DNA of 13,588 nt from DATCSE01 sp036568605. Lineage in GTDB: Bacteria > Pseudomonadota > Gammaproteobacteria > Burkholderiales > Burkholderiaceae_C. Under the pieces are notes generated by a model. The model made no database searches and had not been told where the DNA came from. It was given only the letters and a program-made list of their open reading frames with translations. The stretch spans positions 1 through 13,588 of the forward strand of contig DATCSE010000110.1 of the NCBI GenBank assembly GCA_036568605.1, written 5' to 3'. Both the position numbers and the translations under genes were made by a program. This document shows positions 1-10,234 of this stretch, one piece after another. Each line of letters begins with the position of its first letter. Position 1 is the first letter of the stretch.

Positions 1-142
1 CGGCAAAGTAGGCTCGTGCTTCCGCAGGGTCCAGGTCACCCGCGAAGTCCCGGATGAATGCCGGCTCCGTCAACTGGCCGAAACCATCGGCGGCCCAAAC
101 GATGCCGGCAGTCGCGGGCGGCGTGGGGAACCTGCGCGCCAT
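1..142 (-). pseudogene. alpha/beta hydrolase remnant, 5'-truncated and cut by window edge
   Basis: Read on the minus strand, bases 142 to 2 encode 47 codons including FPTPPATAGIVWAADGFGQL and then LTEPAFIRDFAGDLDPAEAR. This resembles the cap region of small alpha/beta hydrolases, in which a Y/F-PTPP segment, a D-G-F-L/G stretch and an FAxDLPxAE motif follow the nucleophile elbow. In that family the GHSWGG-type nucleophile half lies upstream. Here it should lie at coordinates above about 140, but that DNA encodes a LysR protein on the opposite strand. An ATG happens to fall at 142, so a short peptide could be made, but it would lack the nucleophile. The gene continues off the left edge, so the histidine end cannot be seen. 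The family call is from memory of the motif; the truncation is read from the sequence. Confidence 0.55.
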
Positions 143-796
143 CCTCGGGGGCGGCTGCGCGTCGATCTTCAGGCTGGCCTCGCCGCCGCCTTCGTGTTTC
201 CGCATCTGGGTGACTTCTGCAGGCGCTATCCCGGCATCGATCTGGTGATCGGCACCGGTGACCGTCTGGTGGACCTCGTCCGCGAGGGCGTGGATTGCGT
301 GCTGCGCGGCGGGACGCCACGCGAGTCCGGCCTCGTGGCACGACGCATCGCGACACTTCCCACCTTCACGTGCGGCAGCCGGCGCTACTTCGCCGAGCAC
401 GGCAAGCCGCGGACACTGGACCAGCTCCGCGAGCACCAGGCCGTGAACTTCCTCTCGTCGGCTACCGGGCGCAGCTCGCCGTTCGAGTTCGTCGTCGACG
501 GGAAGGTGCAGACGATGACATTGCGCGGCCAGGTCAGCGTCACGACCGCAGAGGCCTATCGTGCGTGCTGCCTCCAGGGGCTAGGATTGATCCAGACGCC
601 GCGGTTCGGCGTCGATGACCTTCTGCGATCCGGCGATCTTGTCGAAGTGCTCTCTGCCTACCGACCGCCTTCGATGCCGATCTCGGTCATGTTTCCTCAG
701 AACCGCCAGCTCACCCCGAGGGTTCGCGTCTTCGTCGACTGGATCGTGGAGCGCTTCGCCACCCTATCCCCCAAGGTCCCCCAGCGCTCTCCCTGA
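143..796 (+). pseudogene. LysR-family regulator, effector-binding domain only (HTH missing)
   Basis: The frame starting PRGRLRVDLQAGLAAAFVFP, then LVDLVREGVDCVLRGG and ending near RVRVFVDWIVERF, is the type-2 periplasmic-binding-like effector domain of LysR regulators. In intact members GRLRV sits near residue 90, after the winged HTH and linker helix. Here the frame is open upstream to the window edge, but bases 1-142 encode no HTH in any plus frame; they hold a hydrolase remnant on the other strand. About 217 codons remain of a usual 300. The first usable start inside the domain is GTG at 194, which would remove still more of it. Without the HTH the product could not bind DNA. It was probably once divergently transcribed from the hydrolase gene and controlled it, a common LysR arrangement. 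Confidence 0.75.
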
Positions 797-849
797 TCTC
801 GCCGCCCATTCAAACGCGCAGAATCCCCTCTGCGGCCCGCTCAGGCGCC

Positions 850-855
850 AGGAGG
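850..855 (+). promoter_or_regulatory. Shine-Dalgarno AGGAGG of the solute-binding protein gene
   Basis: A perfect AGGAGG lies 5 bases before the ATG at 861. It fixes the start of the solute-binding protein, although its frame is open much further upstream, through the LysR tail. The 64-base gap after the LysR stop shows no confident sigma-70 promoter by eye. Confidence 0.85.
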
Positions 856-860
856 CCAAC

Positions 861-2456
861 ATGGCGACGATCAGACTGCTTTGCGCGTGCTTCGCGTTGT
901 TGGCCTGCGGATTCGATCCGGCCATGGCGGCCGACGACCCTCCGGCGAAGCCGCCGCCCAGGCCCGAAAGCACCACCGTCACCACGGTCCAGCCGAACGA
1001 CGTGCCGGTGCCGCGCGTGTTGCCCCCGTGCGCGCCGGGGAAGTGCCCGTTCCAGGGCCAGAAGGTGACGGTCATTGCCACGAAGAGCGCGATCAGCGTC
1101 GCACTGGTCGAAGTGAAGGAGGAGTTCGAGCAGGCCACCGGCGCACAGCTCGAGATTGCGCGCATGCCGGGCGTCGAACACTATCCGACCATCATTTCCG
1201 ACATGACCAATCACGTTGGCAAGTACGACGCGTCGCTGGCCGGCTCCTGGTGGATAGGCGACATGGTGGCCGGCGGACACTTGCTGTCCTACGACAAGTT
1301 CTACGACGACCCGCGCTTTCCGAAGTGGAACATCGACGACGTTCTGCCCGGCCCGCGCAGCCTGCTGTCCTACGGCGGCAAGAAATACATGGTCGCCTAC
1401 GATCACGACGGCCAGGTCCTGTACTACCGCCGCGACCTGCTGAACGACCCGCGGCACCAGGCGGCATTCAAACAGCGCTACGGCTACGCGTTGGCGGTGC
1501 CGCAGACCTGGACGCAACTGCGCGATGCAGCCGAGTACTTCAACGGCCAGGACCTGAATGGCGACAACACACCGGATCACGGCATCGTGCTCGCGCTCAA
1601 GCCGGGCAGCCAGGGGATGTTCAACTACATGACCTTGTCGGCCTCGTTCGTCATCGGACCGGCCAACGAGCGGCTGTACTGGTTCGACCCGCAGACGATG
1701 AAGCCGCTGATCGACAGCCCCGGCCATGTGCGCGCGCTCGAGACGTTCGTCGAGCTGGTGAAGTTCGGGCCGCGCGAGATGCTCACCTGGGACCACGGCC
1801 GCGGCTGGGATCACTTCCTGGCCGGCCGCGCCGCCTTCGCGCTCACCTGGGGTGACCTGGGCGCGCTGGCGCAGCAACCGGGCAGTCAGGTGAAAGGCAA
1901 GGTCGGCGCCGCGGCGCCCCCCGGCACGCACGAGTACTACGACGTCGCCCAGGGCCGGTGGCTCAAGACCGAAGCCCTCAACCAGGTGGGCAACACAACG
2001 GGCGCCTCCTGGGCGGGCGTCATCTCGAAGTATTCCAAAGCGCCCGAAGCCACCTATTTCCTGCTGGCGCTGCTGGCCACGAAGGAAAAGTCGCAGGTCT
2101 ACGCCGCGCGCGGCTGGGACGGGATCGACCCGGGCCGCAGGTTCCATTTCCTGCCGCCCGAAGGCACCGGCAGCCTGGAGCCGTACCTGCGCGCGAACTG
2201 GGACGAGGCCGACGCACGCGACTACCTGAGCGCGTTTCAGCGCATGTTCGTCAACAAGCTGCAGCTTCCCTATCTGCGCATACCCGGCGCCTACAGCTAC
2301 TGGCTGGCGCTGGACCTTCGCCTGATGGAAGCGGCCGGCGGACAGATGAGCCCGGCTGCGGCGCTCAAGGCTGCGGCCGTCGATTTCGAAGAGATCACCA
2401 TACGCCTCGGCCGCGAGCGGCAGCGCGAGTCCTATCGCACGTCGCTGGGCTTCTGA
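861..2456 (+). CDS. periplasmic extracellular solute-binding protein (ABC sugar-type), no transporter partners
   Basis: The product has 531 residues. An export signal covers residues 1-23 (hydrophobic LLCACFALLACG, then an AMA|ADD signal peptidase I-type site). A lipobox-like LLAC at 13-16 makes a lipoprotein a less likely alternative. After a Pro-rich spacer the mature part follows the family-1 solute-binding fold: VTVIATKSAISVALVEVKEEF, an aromatic-rich ASLAGSWWIGDMV segment, a YMVAYDHDGQVLYYRRDLL hinge-type segment, WTQLRDAAEYF, and a calcium-loop-like DLNGDNTPDHG at residues 231-241. Such proteins usually capture sugars or peptides for an ABC importer, but no permease or ATPase gene is adjacent. 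Instead a sensor kinase starts 8 bases after the stop, so the likely role is ligand capture for signalling, as in TorT-TorS or ChvE-VirA. The true ligand is unknown; many aromatic residues would suit a carbohydrate. The start is set by the AGGAGG at 850-855. Confidence 0.85.
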   Translation: MATIRLLCACFALLACGFDPAMAADDPPAKPPPRPESTTVTTVQPNDVPVPRVLPPCAPGKCPFQGQKVTVIATKSAISVALVEVKEEFEQATGAQLEIARMPGVEHYPTIISDMTNHVGKYDASLAGSWWIGDMVAGGHLLSYDKFYDDPRFPKWNIDDVLPGPRSLLSYGGKKYMVAYDHDGQVLYYRRDLLNDPRHQAAFKQRYGYALAVPQTWTQLRDAAEYFNGQDLNGDNTPDHGIVLALKPGSQGMFNYMTLSASFVIGPANERLYWFDPQTMKPLIDSPGHVRALETFVELVKFGPREMLTWDHGRGWDHFLAGRAAFALTWGDLGALAQQPGSQVKGKVGAAAPPGTHEYYDVAQGRWLKTEALNQVGNTTGASWAGVISKYSKAPEATYFLLALLATKEKSQVYAARGWDGIDPGRRFHFLPPEGTGSLEPYLRANWDEADARDYLSAFQRMFVNKLQLPYLRIPGAYSYWLALDLRLMEAAGGQMSPAAALKAAAVDFEEITIRLGRERQRESYRTSLGF

Positions 2457-2464
2457 CCGCGCAC

Positions 2465-5670
<3,206 letters not shown>

Positions 5671-5680
<10 letters not shown>

Positions 5681-5699
5681 GCAAGCGCCTCACGCGGCG
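5671..5699. terminator. perfect 11-bp hairpin spanning two convergent stop codons
   Basis: The arms CGCCGCGTGAG (5671-5681) and CTCACGCGGCG (5689-5699) are exact reverse complements around a 7-base loop. The plus-strand kinase stop (TGA, 5678-5680) lies in the left arm and the minus-strand REC-kinase stop (5692-5690) in the right arm. The same structure therefore forms at the 3' end of both transcripts, and both proteins end in Ala-Ala. There is no T-run on either side, so it is not a textbook intrinsic terminator. A bidirectional terminator, RNA 3'-end protector or collision site are all possible. Confidence 0.6.
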
Positions 5700-6796
5700 G
5701 CGTCGACGGGGAACGTGACGACGACGCTGGTCCCGCCGCCCGTTCGCGTTCGCACATCGAGCCGGCCGTGGAGCATTTGCGCACGCTCGCGCATGCCTTG
5801 CAGGCCCATGGACTTGGCACCGATGTCGCCGGGGTCGAAGCCCAGGCCATCGTCATCCACCGTCAGCACACAGGCACCGGGCCGCAGCTGCAGCGACACG
5901 TGCACGTGATGGGCGCGCGCGTGCCGGCCGATGTTGGTCAACGACTCCTGCACCAGCCGGAATACGGTGCTGGTCTGTCCGGGGTCGAGATCGGTGAGCC
6001 GTTCGTCGATCTCCAGATCGCAGTCGACGCCGCTGGACGCCTGGAATTCGGCCACCAGCCATTCCAGCGCAGGCTTGATGCCCAAGTCCAGCACGGTCGG
6101 CCGCAGCCGGAGCACCAGGTCTCTCACCAGCTCGATGACGCCGTCGATGGACTCCTGTATCGCATGCACCTTCTCACGAAGCTGCGGGTTGTCGGCACCC
6201 CAGCGCATGCGCACGAACGACAGTTCCATGCGAACCGCGGACAGGCGCTGGCCCAGCTCGTCGTGCAGCTCGCGCGCGATGTGCTTGCGCTCGTCTTCGC
6301 GCGCCTCTTCCCGCTTGATGAACGCTTCCTGCTCGCGCGCGGCGATCTGCTCGCGCAGCCGCTCGTTCTGCTCGGCCTGCGACTTTCGCAAAGCGTCCAG
6401 CTTCAGGTGCGTCTCGACCCGCGTCGCCACTTCGGGCGCGTTCAGCGGCTTGGTCACATAGTCGACCGCACCGATGCGAAATCCCTCGATCTTGTCGTCG
6501 GTCGCGGTCAGCGCCGTCATGAAGATGACCGGGATGTCACGCGTCGCCTCGCGCTGCTTCAGCCGCCGGCACGTCTCGAATCCGTCGATGCCGGGCATCA
6601 CGACATCCAGCAGGATCAGATCGGGGCGCGCCAGCTCCGCGCGTTCGACGGCCTCCTCTCCGCTGTTGACCGCCAGCACGATCATGCCGCGCTTCGCGAG
6701 CTGCGAGGCGATGATTTCCAGATTCATCGGCACGTCGTCGACGAGCAGGACCGTGCGGGCCGCACGCTCCGTGTCGTTCGCCGTGCTTGCTGCCAT
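5690..6796 (-). CDS. response-regulator receiver fused to NarX-type (HisKA_3) histidine kinase
   Basis: The product is a soluble protein of 368 residues. The receiver domain (about 15-130) has LLVDD with D20/D21, LILLDVVMPGIDG with acceptor D64, the switch Thr in FMTAL (T94) and K116 in VTKPL. A charged coiled-coil linker of about 135-172 follows. The HisKA_3 dimerisation box RELHDELGQRLSAVR has the phospho-His at H178. The ATPase domain has LTNIGRHARA (N288), VDDDGLGF and GLQGMRER. No transmembrane segment is present, so its input is probably phosphorylation of D64 rather than a ligand; the HPt of the convergent hybrid kinase is a natural donor (inference). HisKA_3 kinases normally pass phosphate to LuxR-type regulators, but none is in the window. 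The start chosen is the ATG at 6796, 8 bases after an AGGA. The frame is open to a TTG at 6958, but that adds 54 Arg-rich residues of no domain. The next gene upstream on this strand ends at 6993, so co-transcription is possible across the 196-base gap. Confidence 0.92.
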   Translation of the reverse strand: MAASTANDTERAARTVLLVDDVPMNLEIIASQLAKRGMIVLAVNSGEEAVERAELARPDLILLDVVMPGIDGFETCRRLKQREATRDIPVIFMTALTATDDKIEGFRIGAVDYVTKPLNAPEVATRVETHLKLDALRKSQAEQNERLREQIAAREQEAFIKREEAREDERKHIARELHDELGQRLSAVRMELSFVRMRWGADNPQLREKVHAIQESIDGVIELVRDLVLRLRPTVLDLGIKPALEWLVAEFQASSGVDCDLEIDERLTDLDPGQTSTVFRLVQESLTNIGRHARAHHVHVSLQLRPGACVLTVDDDGLGFDPGDIGAKSMGLQGMRERAQMLHGRLDVRTRTGGGTSVVVTFPVDAAA

Positions 6797-6803
6797 GGCC
6801 GCG

Positions 6804-6839
6804 ATCCTGTCGTCTTCAGCTGGTCCTGAGGAACAGGAT
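6804..6839 (-). promoter_or_regulatory. 5'-UTR hairpin sequestering the Shine-Dalgarno of the REC-kinase
   Basis: On the minus-strand RNA, AUCCUGU pairs with ACAGGAU (7 bp). The stem continues as UCCUCAG against CUGAAGA (6 of 7 pairs, one C-A mismatch, a 2-base CG bulge) around the loop GACCAG. The AGGA inside ACAGGAU (6808-6805) is the only plausible Shine-Dalgarno and sits 8 bases from the ATG at 6796. It would be closed when the stem forms. This suggests controlled or coupled translation. The pairing is read by eye; stability was not calculated. Confidence 0.5.
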
Positions 6840-6992
6840 ACGCTCACTCGACTCGGCCTGGCCCACGAGAGCGAGGGGTAGGAACGACACCAGGTCTTCG
6901 CACGCAGCGCAGAAGGCGTACGCCCAACGAGCACGGCACGGTTCCGTCGGCGCGGCAAGCTGCCTGCGGCATGGCGTCCTCCCGCTCGCAGC

Positions 6993-9900
6993 TTAGGCGG
7001 ACACGTTCGCCCAGGCGGCGCTGTCCTGCGCGCCGCGGTCGGCTTCGACGCGTGCCTTGAGGTCGGCCGCCAAAGCGTGATCGGGATTCTGATCGAGGAT
7101 CACCTGCAGGATGTGCAGTGCTTCGCTGCGGCCGTGTTCTTCGGCGGCGCGCGACGCGAGGTCGAGCATCCGTGCCGTCCACGCATCCTCGTCCACGGCG
7201 CGGGCGTTTGCGTCCCCGGTGTCGGCCAGCAGGCGCAGCAGCCTCGCGGCCAGGCGCCGGCCGAGTGCCGTGGGCGACCGGTCTTGCATGATGCCTTCGG
7301 TCCGGGCCGCAGGCGTCACCAGCCCATACGCCAGTGCCAAGGTCTCATGGCGGCGCGTCAGCGCGGCGAACAGGACGTGCGCGCCGGGGCTGCGCTTGAC
7401 GATCGCGGCGGCAATGGCTTCTGGCGTCGCGGCCGCGGCGGCATCGATGGCCGCCTGCACCTCGGCCGTGGGCATGCGCTTCAGCCTGGCGTGCACCGCG
7501 AGCGTGTAGCCCACGACTTCCAGCGGGTAGCCGAGGTCGCGATCGGCGACGCCGGCTTCCGGTTTCGCGCCCGGCAGCGGCACGACGGCCAGTGGGCAAT
7601 CCTGCGCCGCGTGCAGCTCCGACAGCAGCGCCGCAGCGGCATCGTCCTCGAGCTCCACGTCCGTATCGGCCAGCAGCCGATAGCCCTTGCCGTAGACGGT
7701 CTGAACCCGCACCGGGTGCGTCTTGCTGCGCCGCATCGCCTGGCGGATCTTGGCGATCGCCTGTGCGATCACTTCCGGCGACGCCGCCGCCATGCGCCAC
7801 ACGCTGTCCAGCAGTTCGTCCTGCGCGACCACGCGATGACGATTGCGGTACAGGTGCACGAGCACGTCGAACGGCTTCGGCGCGAGCGTCTGACGCCGCC
7901 CGTCGACCCACAGCTCCCGGCGCTCCACGTCGAGCAGGTAGCCGGCGAAACGGTACTGCCGACGCATCGCGGCGTCGGGCGGCGGCATCGGCATCGGAGC
8001 CTCGCGCTGGACCTCGCCGGGCCCCGCCGATGACTCCTGCCCCAGCCGCCGGAAGAGCGGCTGTGCAGCGGGCGCGGTGGCGAGCCGCGCCAGCAGCGAC
8101 TGGGCTTCGGGTTCCTGCTGGCGCCGGCGCGCCAGCAACGCGCGCGGGTACAGCAGGTTCGCGGCGGTGGTCTCGTCCTGCAGGTGCGCCTGGACGTCTG
8201 CGCGGTCGAGTTCCGCCTGGGCGGCGGGCAGGCGCCCGCTGCACACGAGCGCCTCGACGAGCCAGGGCAGCAGCGGCGCCTCGGCCATGCGGTTGCCTTG
8301 GCGACGGCATTCGGCCGCGGCCCGGAGGAAACAGTCGGCTGCCTCGTCGACACGGCCGGCCGCCATGGCCGCGTGTCCGCGGGCCTGCCAGAGGTAGCCC
8401 TCATCCTGCCCTTCGGCGGGCTGCGGCAGCAGCGACAGCAGCTCCGCCGCCGCATCCGGACGACCTCGCTGGCGATGGACCAGGCAGTGGATGTTGATCA
8501 CGGTGCGGAACAGCTTCGCCGGCGCCTCGATGGCCAGTGCGGTGGCGGTCGCCTCCTCCGCGCAGGCGCGTGCCTCCTCCAGCCGGTCCGCGTAGACCAG
8601 CTCCCCGGCCAGATTGAGACACACGCTCACGAGCACGGTGTTGGCATTGAGCCTGCGTGCAACGCTCGCGAGCTTTCGGTTCCAGCGGATGGACTGCTCG
8701 GCATGGCCGGACAGCGAGCTCATGACCGCGCGCAGCCACAGCACGTTCAGCAGGCCCCATTGGCTTCCGATGCGCGTGAAGATCGTCTGCGCCTCGTCCA
8801 GTCGCGTCTGCACGGAATGCAGCTCGCCGAGGCGGCACCCGACGGATGCCAGCAGCATCAAGATCTGACCCTGCCAGTACGGCGGCATGCAGTGGCGACC
8901 CAGCACGAGGGCCTGCTCCAGGCTCTGCGCGCCCTCGCGCAACTGTCCTTTCACGTTGTGCAGCGTCCCGATCCACTGGCGCACTTGTGCTTCGAGAGCC
9001 TTGTCGCCGTCGCGTCTTGCGGCCTCCAGCAGCCGTTGCGCGCTGGCCGGCCCATCGTCGCTCCCGCAGATGGCCTGGGCACGCAGCAGTTCCAGATCGA
9101 GGCGCGGGAAGCGAGGGTCCAGTCGCTGCAGCAGGCCCAGGGCCCGCAGCGCGGCAACATGGCGCTGTTCCGCTGCAGCGTGCTTGGCCCGTGCGAACAA
9201 CTCGATGGACAACGGCGAGCAGCCGCGCAGCCCGTCGGCCGATGCGCGGCGATCGCCGGACGCGAGCAGCGTCTGCCGCAAGGCCTCGATGGCGGGAGGC
9301 ACGAGCCCGGCAGGCGACGCGGCGCGGATCGGAAGGGCGGTGGTCTCGTCGCGGTCGTCGTCGTGAACCTGCAGATCGAGCGCGAGCTCGCGGCCTTCGA
9401 CCTTCAATGAACCGACGACGGCATAGCGTGCGCCGGCGGCTCGCAACATCTGCAGCATCCGGACATGCTCTCGGGGCCAGGACGCGTTCAGCGACTGCGC
9501 GTCCTGAACCTGCAGGCGCGGGTCGATCGACAGCCCGTGCGCGATACAGGCGACCAGCCCGTTCGCCGCCCAACGCAGGCTGGGTCGCCCGGTGTGATCG
9601 CGCAAAGGGCCGATGATCAACGACGGGATGCCGTCGCGCAACGAACCCGCCGCAGCCGGCTCGGGTGCCGATGGCGATGGCGATGCCGATGCCGATGTCG
9701 AGGGAACGTCGAACATGTAGCCGACGCGCGGGATCGAGCGGATGATCGGCTGCGGCCCGTCATCGCCGATGGCCAGCCGTGCCGAACGGACCGCCTGCCG
9801 CAGCGCGGCTTCGGTGGCCGCCCCCTCCGGACGAAGCGCGGCCAGCAGCTCTTCCTTCGTGACCACTCGATGGCGAAAGCGTGCCAGTTTCTCCAGCACG

Positions 9901-10004
9901 CGCCACGCCCGCGGCTCGACCTTGACCGGCTCCCCGTGGCGAAGCACACGCCCTCTAAGCAGGTCGAGCGACCCGCCGGGCAGCGTGATGACGAGTTCGC
10001 TCAT
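6993..10004 (-). CDS. large regulator: winged helix - TolB-N/FlgO-like - TPR - second winged helix
   Basis: The product has 1003 residues. Residues 8-98 form an OmpR/CadC-type winged helix: LRHGEPVKVEPRAWRVLEKL, RHRVVTKEELLAALRP, then the wing PIIRSIPRVGYMFDV. A low-complexity SASASPSPSAP linker follows. Residues 125-250 (SLIIGPLRDH, VACIAHGLSIDPRLQVQ, GARYAVVGSLKVEGRELALD) resemble the TolB-N/FlgO-like segment found after the winged helix in many CadC-type TPR regulators. Residues about 265-655 are Ala/Leu-rich helical pairs, likely TPRs. Residues 684-778 are a second full winged helix: FAGYLLDVERRELWVDGRRQ, LAPKPFDVLVHL, NRHRVVAQDELLDSVW, VQTVYGKGYRLL. The last 220 residues are helical and unrecognised. 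No membrane segment was found, unlike CadC/ToxR. There is no good Shine-Dalgarno; the start is the ATG that leads directly into the first domain. The gene is divergent from the GH74 gene and upstream of the REC-kinase on the same strand, so either may be a target or operon partner. The ligand and DNA site are unknown. Confidence 0.88.
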   Translation of the reverse strand: MSELVITLPGGSLDLLRGRVLRHGEPVKVEPRAWRVLEKLARFRHRVVTKEELLAALRPEGAATEAALRQAVRSARLAIGDDGPQPIIRSIPRVGYMFDVPSTSASASPSPSAPEPAAAGSLRDGIPSLIIGPLRDHTGRPSLRWAANGLVACIAHGLSIDPRLQVQDAQSLNASWPREHVRMLQMLRAAGARYAVVGSLKVEGRELALDLQVHDDDRDETTALPIRAASPAGLVPPAIEALRQTLLASGDRRASADGLRGCSPLSIELFARAKHAAAEQRHVAALRALGLLQRLDPRFPRLDLELLRAQAICGSDDGPASAQRLLEAARRDGDKALEAQVRQWIGTLHNVKGQLREGAQSLEQALVLGRHCMPPYWQGQILMLLASVGCRLGELHSVQTRLDEAQTIFTRIGSQWGLLNVLWLRAVMSSLSGHAEQSIRWNRKLASVARRLNANTVLVSVCLNLAGELVYADRLEEARACAEEATATALAIEAPAKLFRTVINIHCLVHRQRGRPDAAAELLSLLPQPAEGQDEGYLWQARGHAAMAAGRVDEAADCFLRAAAECRRQGNRMAEAPLLPWLVEALVCSGRLPAAQAELDRADVQAHLQDETTAANLLYPRALLARRRQQEPEAQSLLARLATAPAAQPLFRRLGQESSAGPGEVQREAPMPMPPPDAAMRRQYRFAGYLLDVERRELWVDGRRQTLAPKPFDVLVHLYRNRHRVVAQDELLDSVWRMAAASPEVIAQAIAKIRQAMRRSKTHPVRVQTVYGKGYRLLADTDVELEDDAAAALLSELHAAQDCPLAVVPLPGAKPEAGVADRDLGYPLEVVGYTLAVHARLKRMPTAEVQAAIDAAAAATPEAIAAAIVKRSPGAHVLFAALTRRHETLALAYGLVTPAARTEGIMQDRSPTALGRRLAARLLRLLADTGDANARAVDEDAWTARMLDLASRAAEEHGRSEALHILQVILDQNPDHALAADLKARVEADRGAQDSAAWANVSA
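9667..9696. repeat. hexanucleotide repeat (GSCGAT)x5 in the interdomain linker
   Basis: Five in-phase copies of GCCGAT/GGCGAT encode, on the minus strand, the SA/SP dipeptides of the linker just after the first winged helix. Gain or loss of a unit would change the linker by two residues without a frameshift. Confidence 0.75.
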
Positions 10005-10234
10005 GGCGCCGGGATTTGCCCGAGCCGCCGCGCGGCATCAGGGGACAGGGTGAAGGACGGGCGTTGCATTGTGGGCATCCGGTCTTTGGGCTTCCGGCAT
10101 GCGCGCTCGAGGGCGAAGGGGCGCCGCGGGACCGGGACGCCTATCGTGCCTTCGGCAACAGGCCGAAGAGCCTCGATTGTTGCGCAAGCGCATACGCACA
10201 CTTCGTAACTCCGGTCGTCACAAGTCGATCATGA
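10005..10234. promoter_or_regulatory. divergent intergenic region between the double winged-helix regulator and the GH74 lipoprotein
   Basis: These 230 bases lie between two divergent starts and so should hold both promoters. I see no confident -35/-10 pair or Shine-Dalgarno on either side. Two structured sites stand out: a stem-loop at 10148-10171, and the palindrome TTGCGCAA at 10180-10187 lying within TGCGCAAGCGCA. A 66-codon minus-strand frame ends at 10001 and overlaps the regulator ATG as ATGA, but it has no other support. Regulator genes often control the divergent neighbour through such a region; that role is inferred. Confidence 0.4.
10148..10171. promoter_or_regulatory. stem-loop in the divergent intergenic region
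   Basis: CTTCGGC (10150-10156) and GCCGAAG (10162-10168) pair perfectly around a 5-base loop AACAG. The stem is extended by GC/GC (10148-10149 with 10170-10171) past one bulged A. It could be an operator for a dimeric regulator or a 5'-UTR element of the GH74 mRNA. There is no T-run for a terminator. Confidence 0.4.

Noticed and set aside
615..860. Longer N-terminus for the solute-binding protein
   Set aside because: Overlaps the LysR tail in another frame; the ATG at 861 has a perfect AGGAGG and begins a signal peptide.
1958..2464. Longer N-terminus for the hybrid kinase
   Set aside because: It would overlap the solute-binding protein gene by 500 bases; the ATG at 2465 leads directly into TM1.
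5768..6829. 353-codon plus-strand frame opposite the REC-kinase
   Set aside because: The minus strand encodes intact REC, HisKA_3 and ATPase motifs; the plus frame has none.
6797..6958. TTG start at 6958 adding 54 residues to the REC-kinase
   Set aside because: Arg/Ser-rich, no domain, no ribosome site; the ATG at 6796 has AGGA at 8 bases.
7077..9410. Several 300-400-codon plus frames opposite the large regulator
   Set aside because: Shadows of the 1003-residue minus-strand gene.
10001..10201. 66-codon minus frame overlapping the regulator start as ATGA
   Set aside because: Suggestive of coupling, but no Shine-Dalgarno, no recognisable motif and low-quality composition; could be chance.
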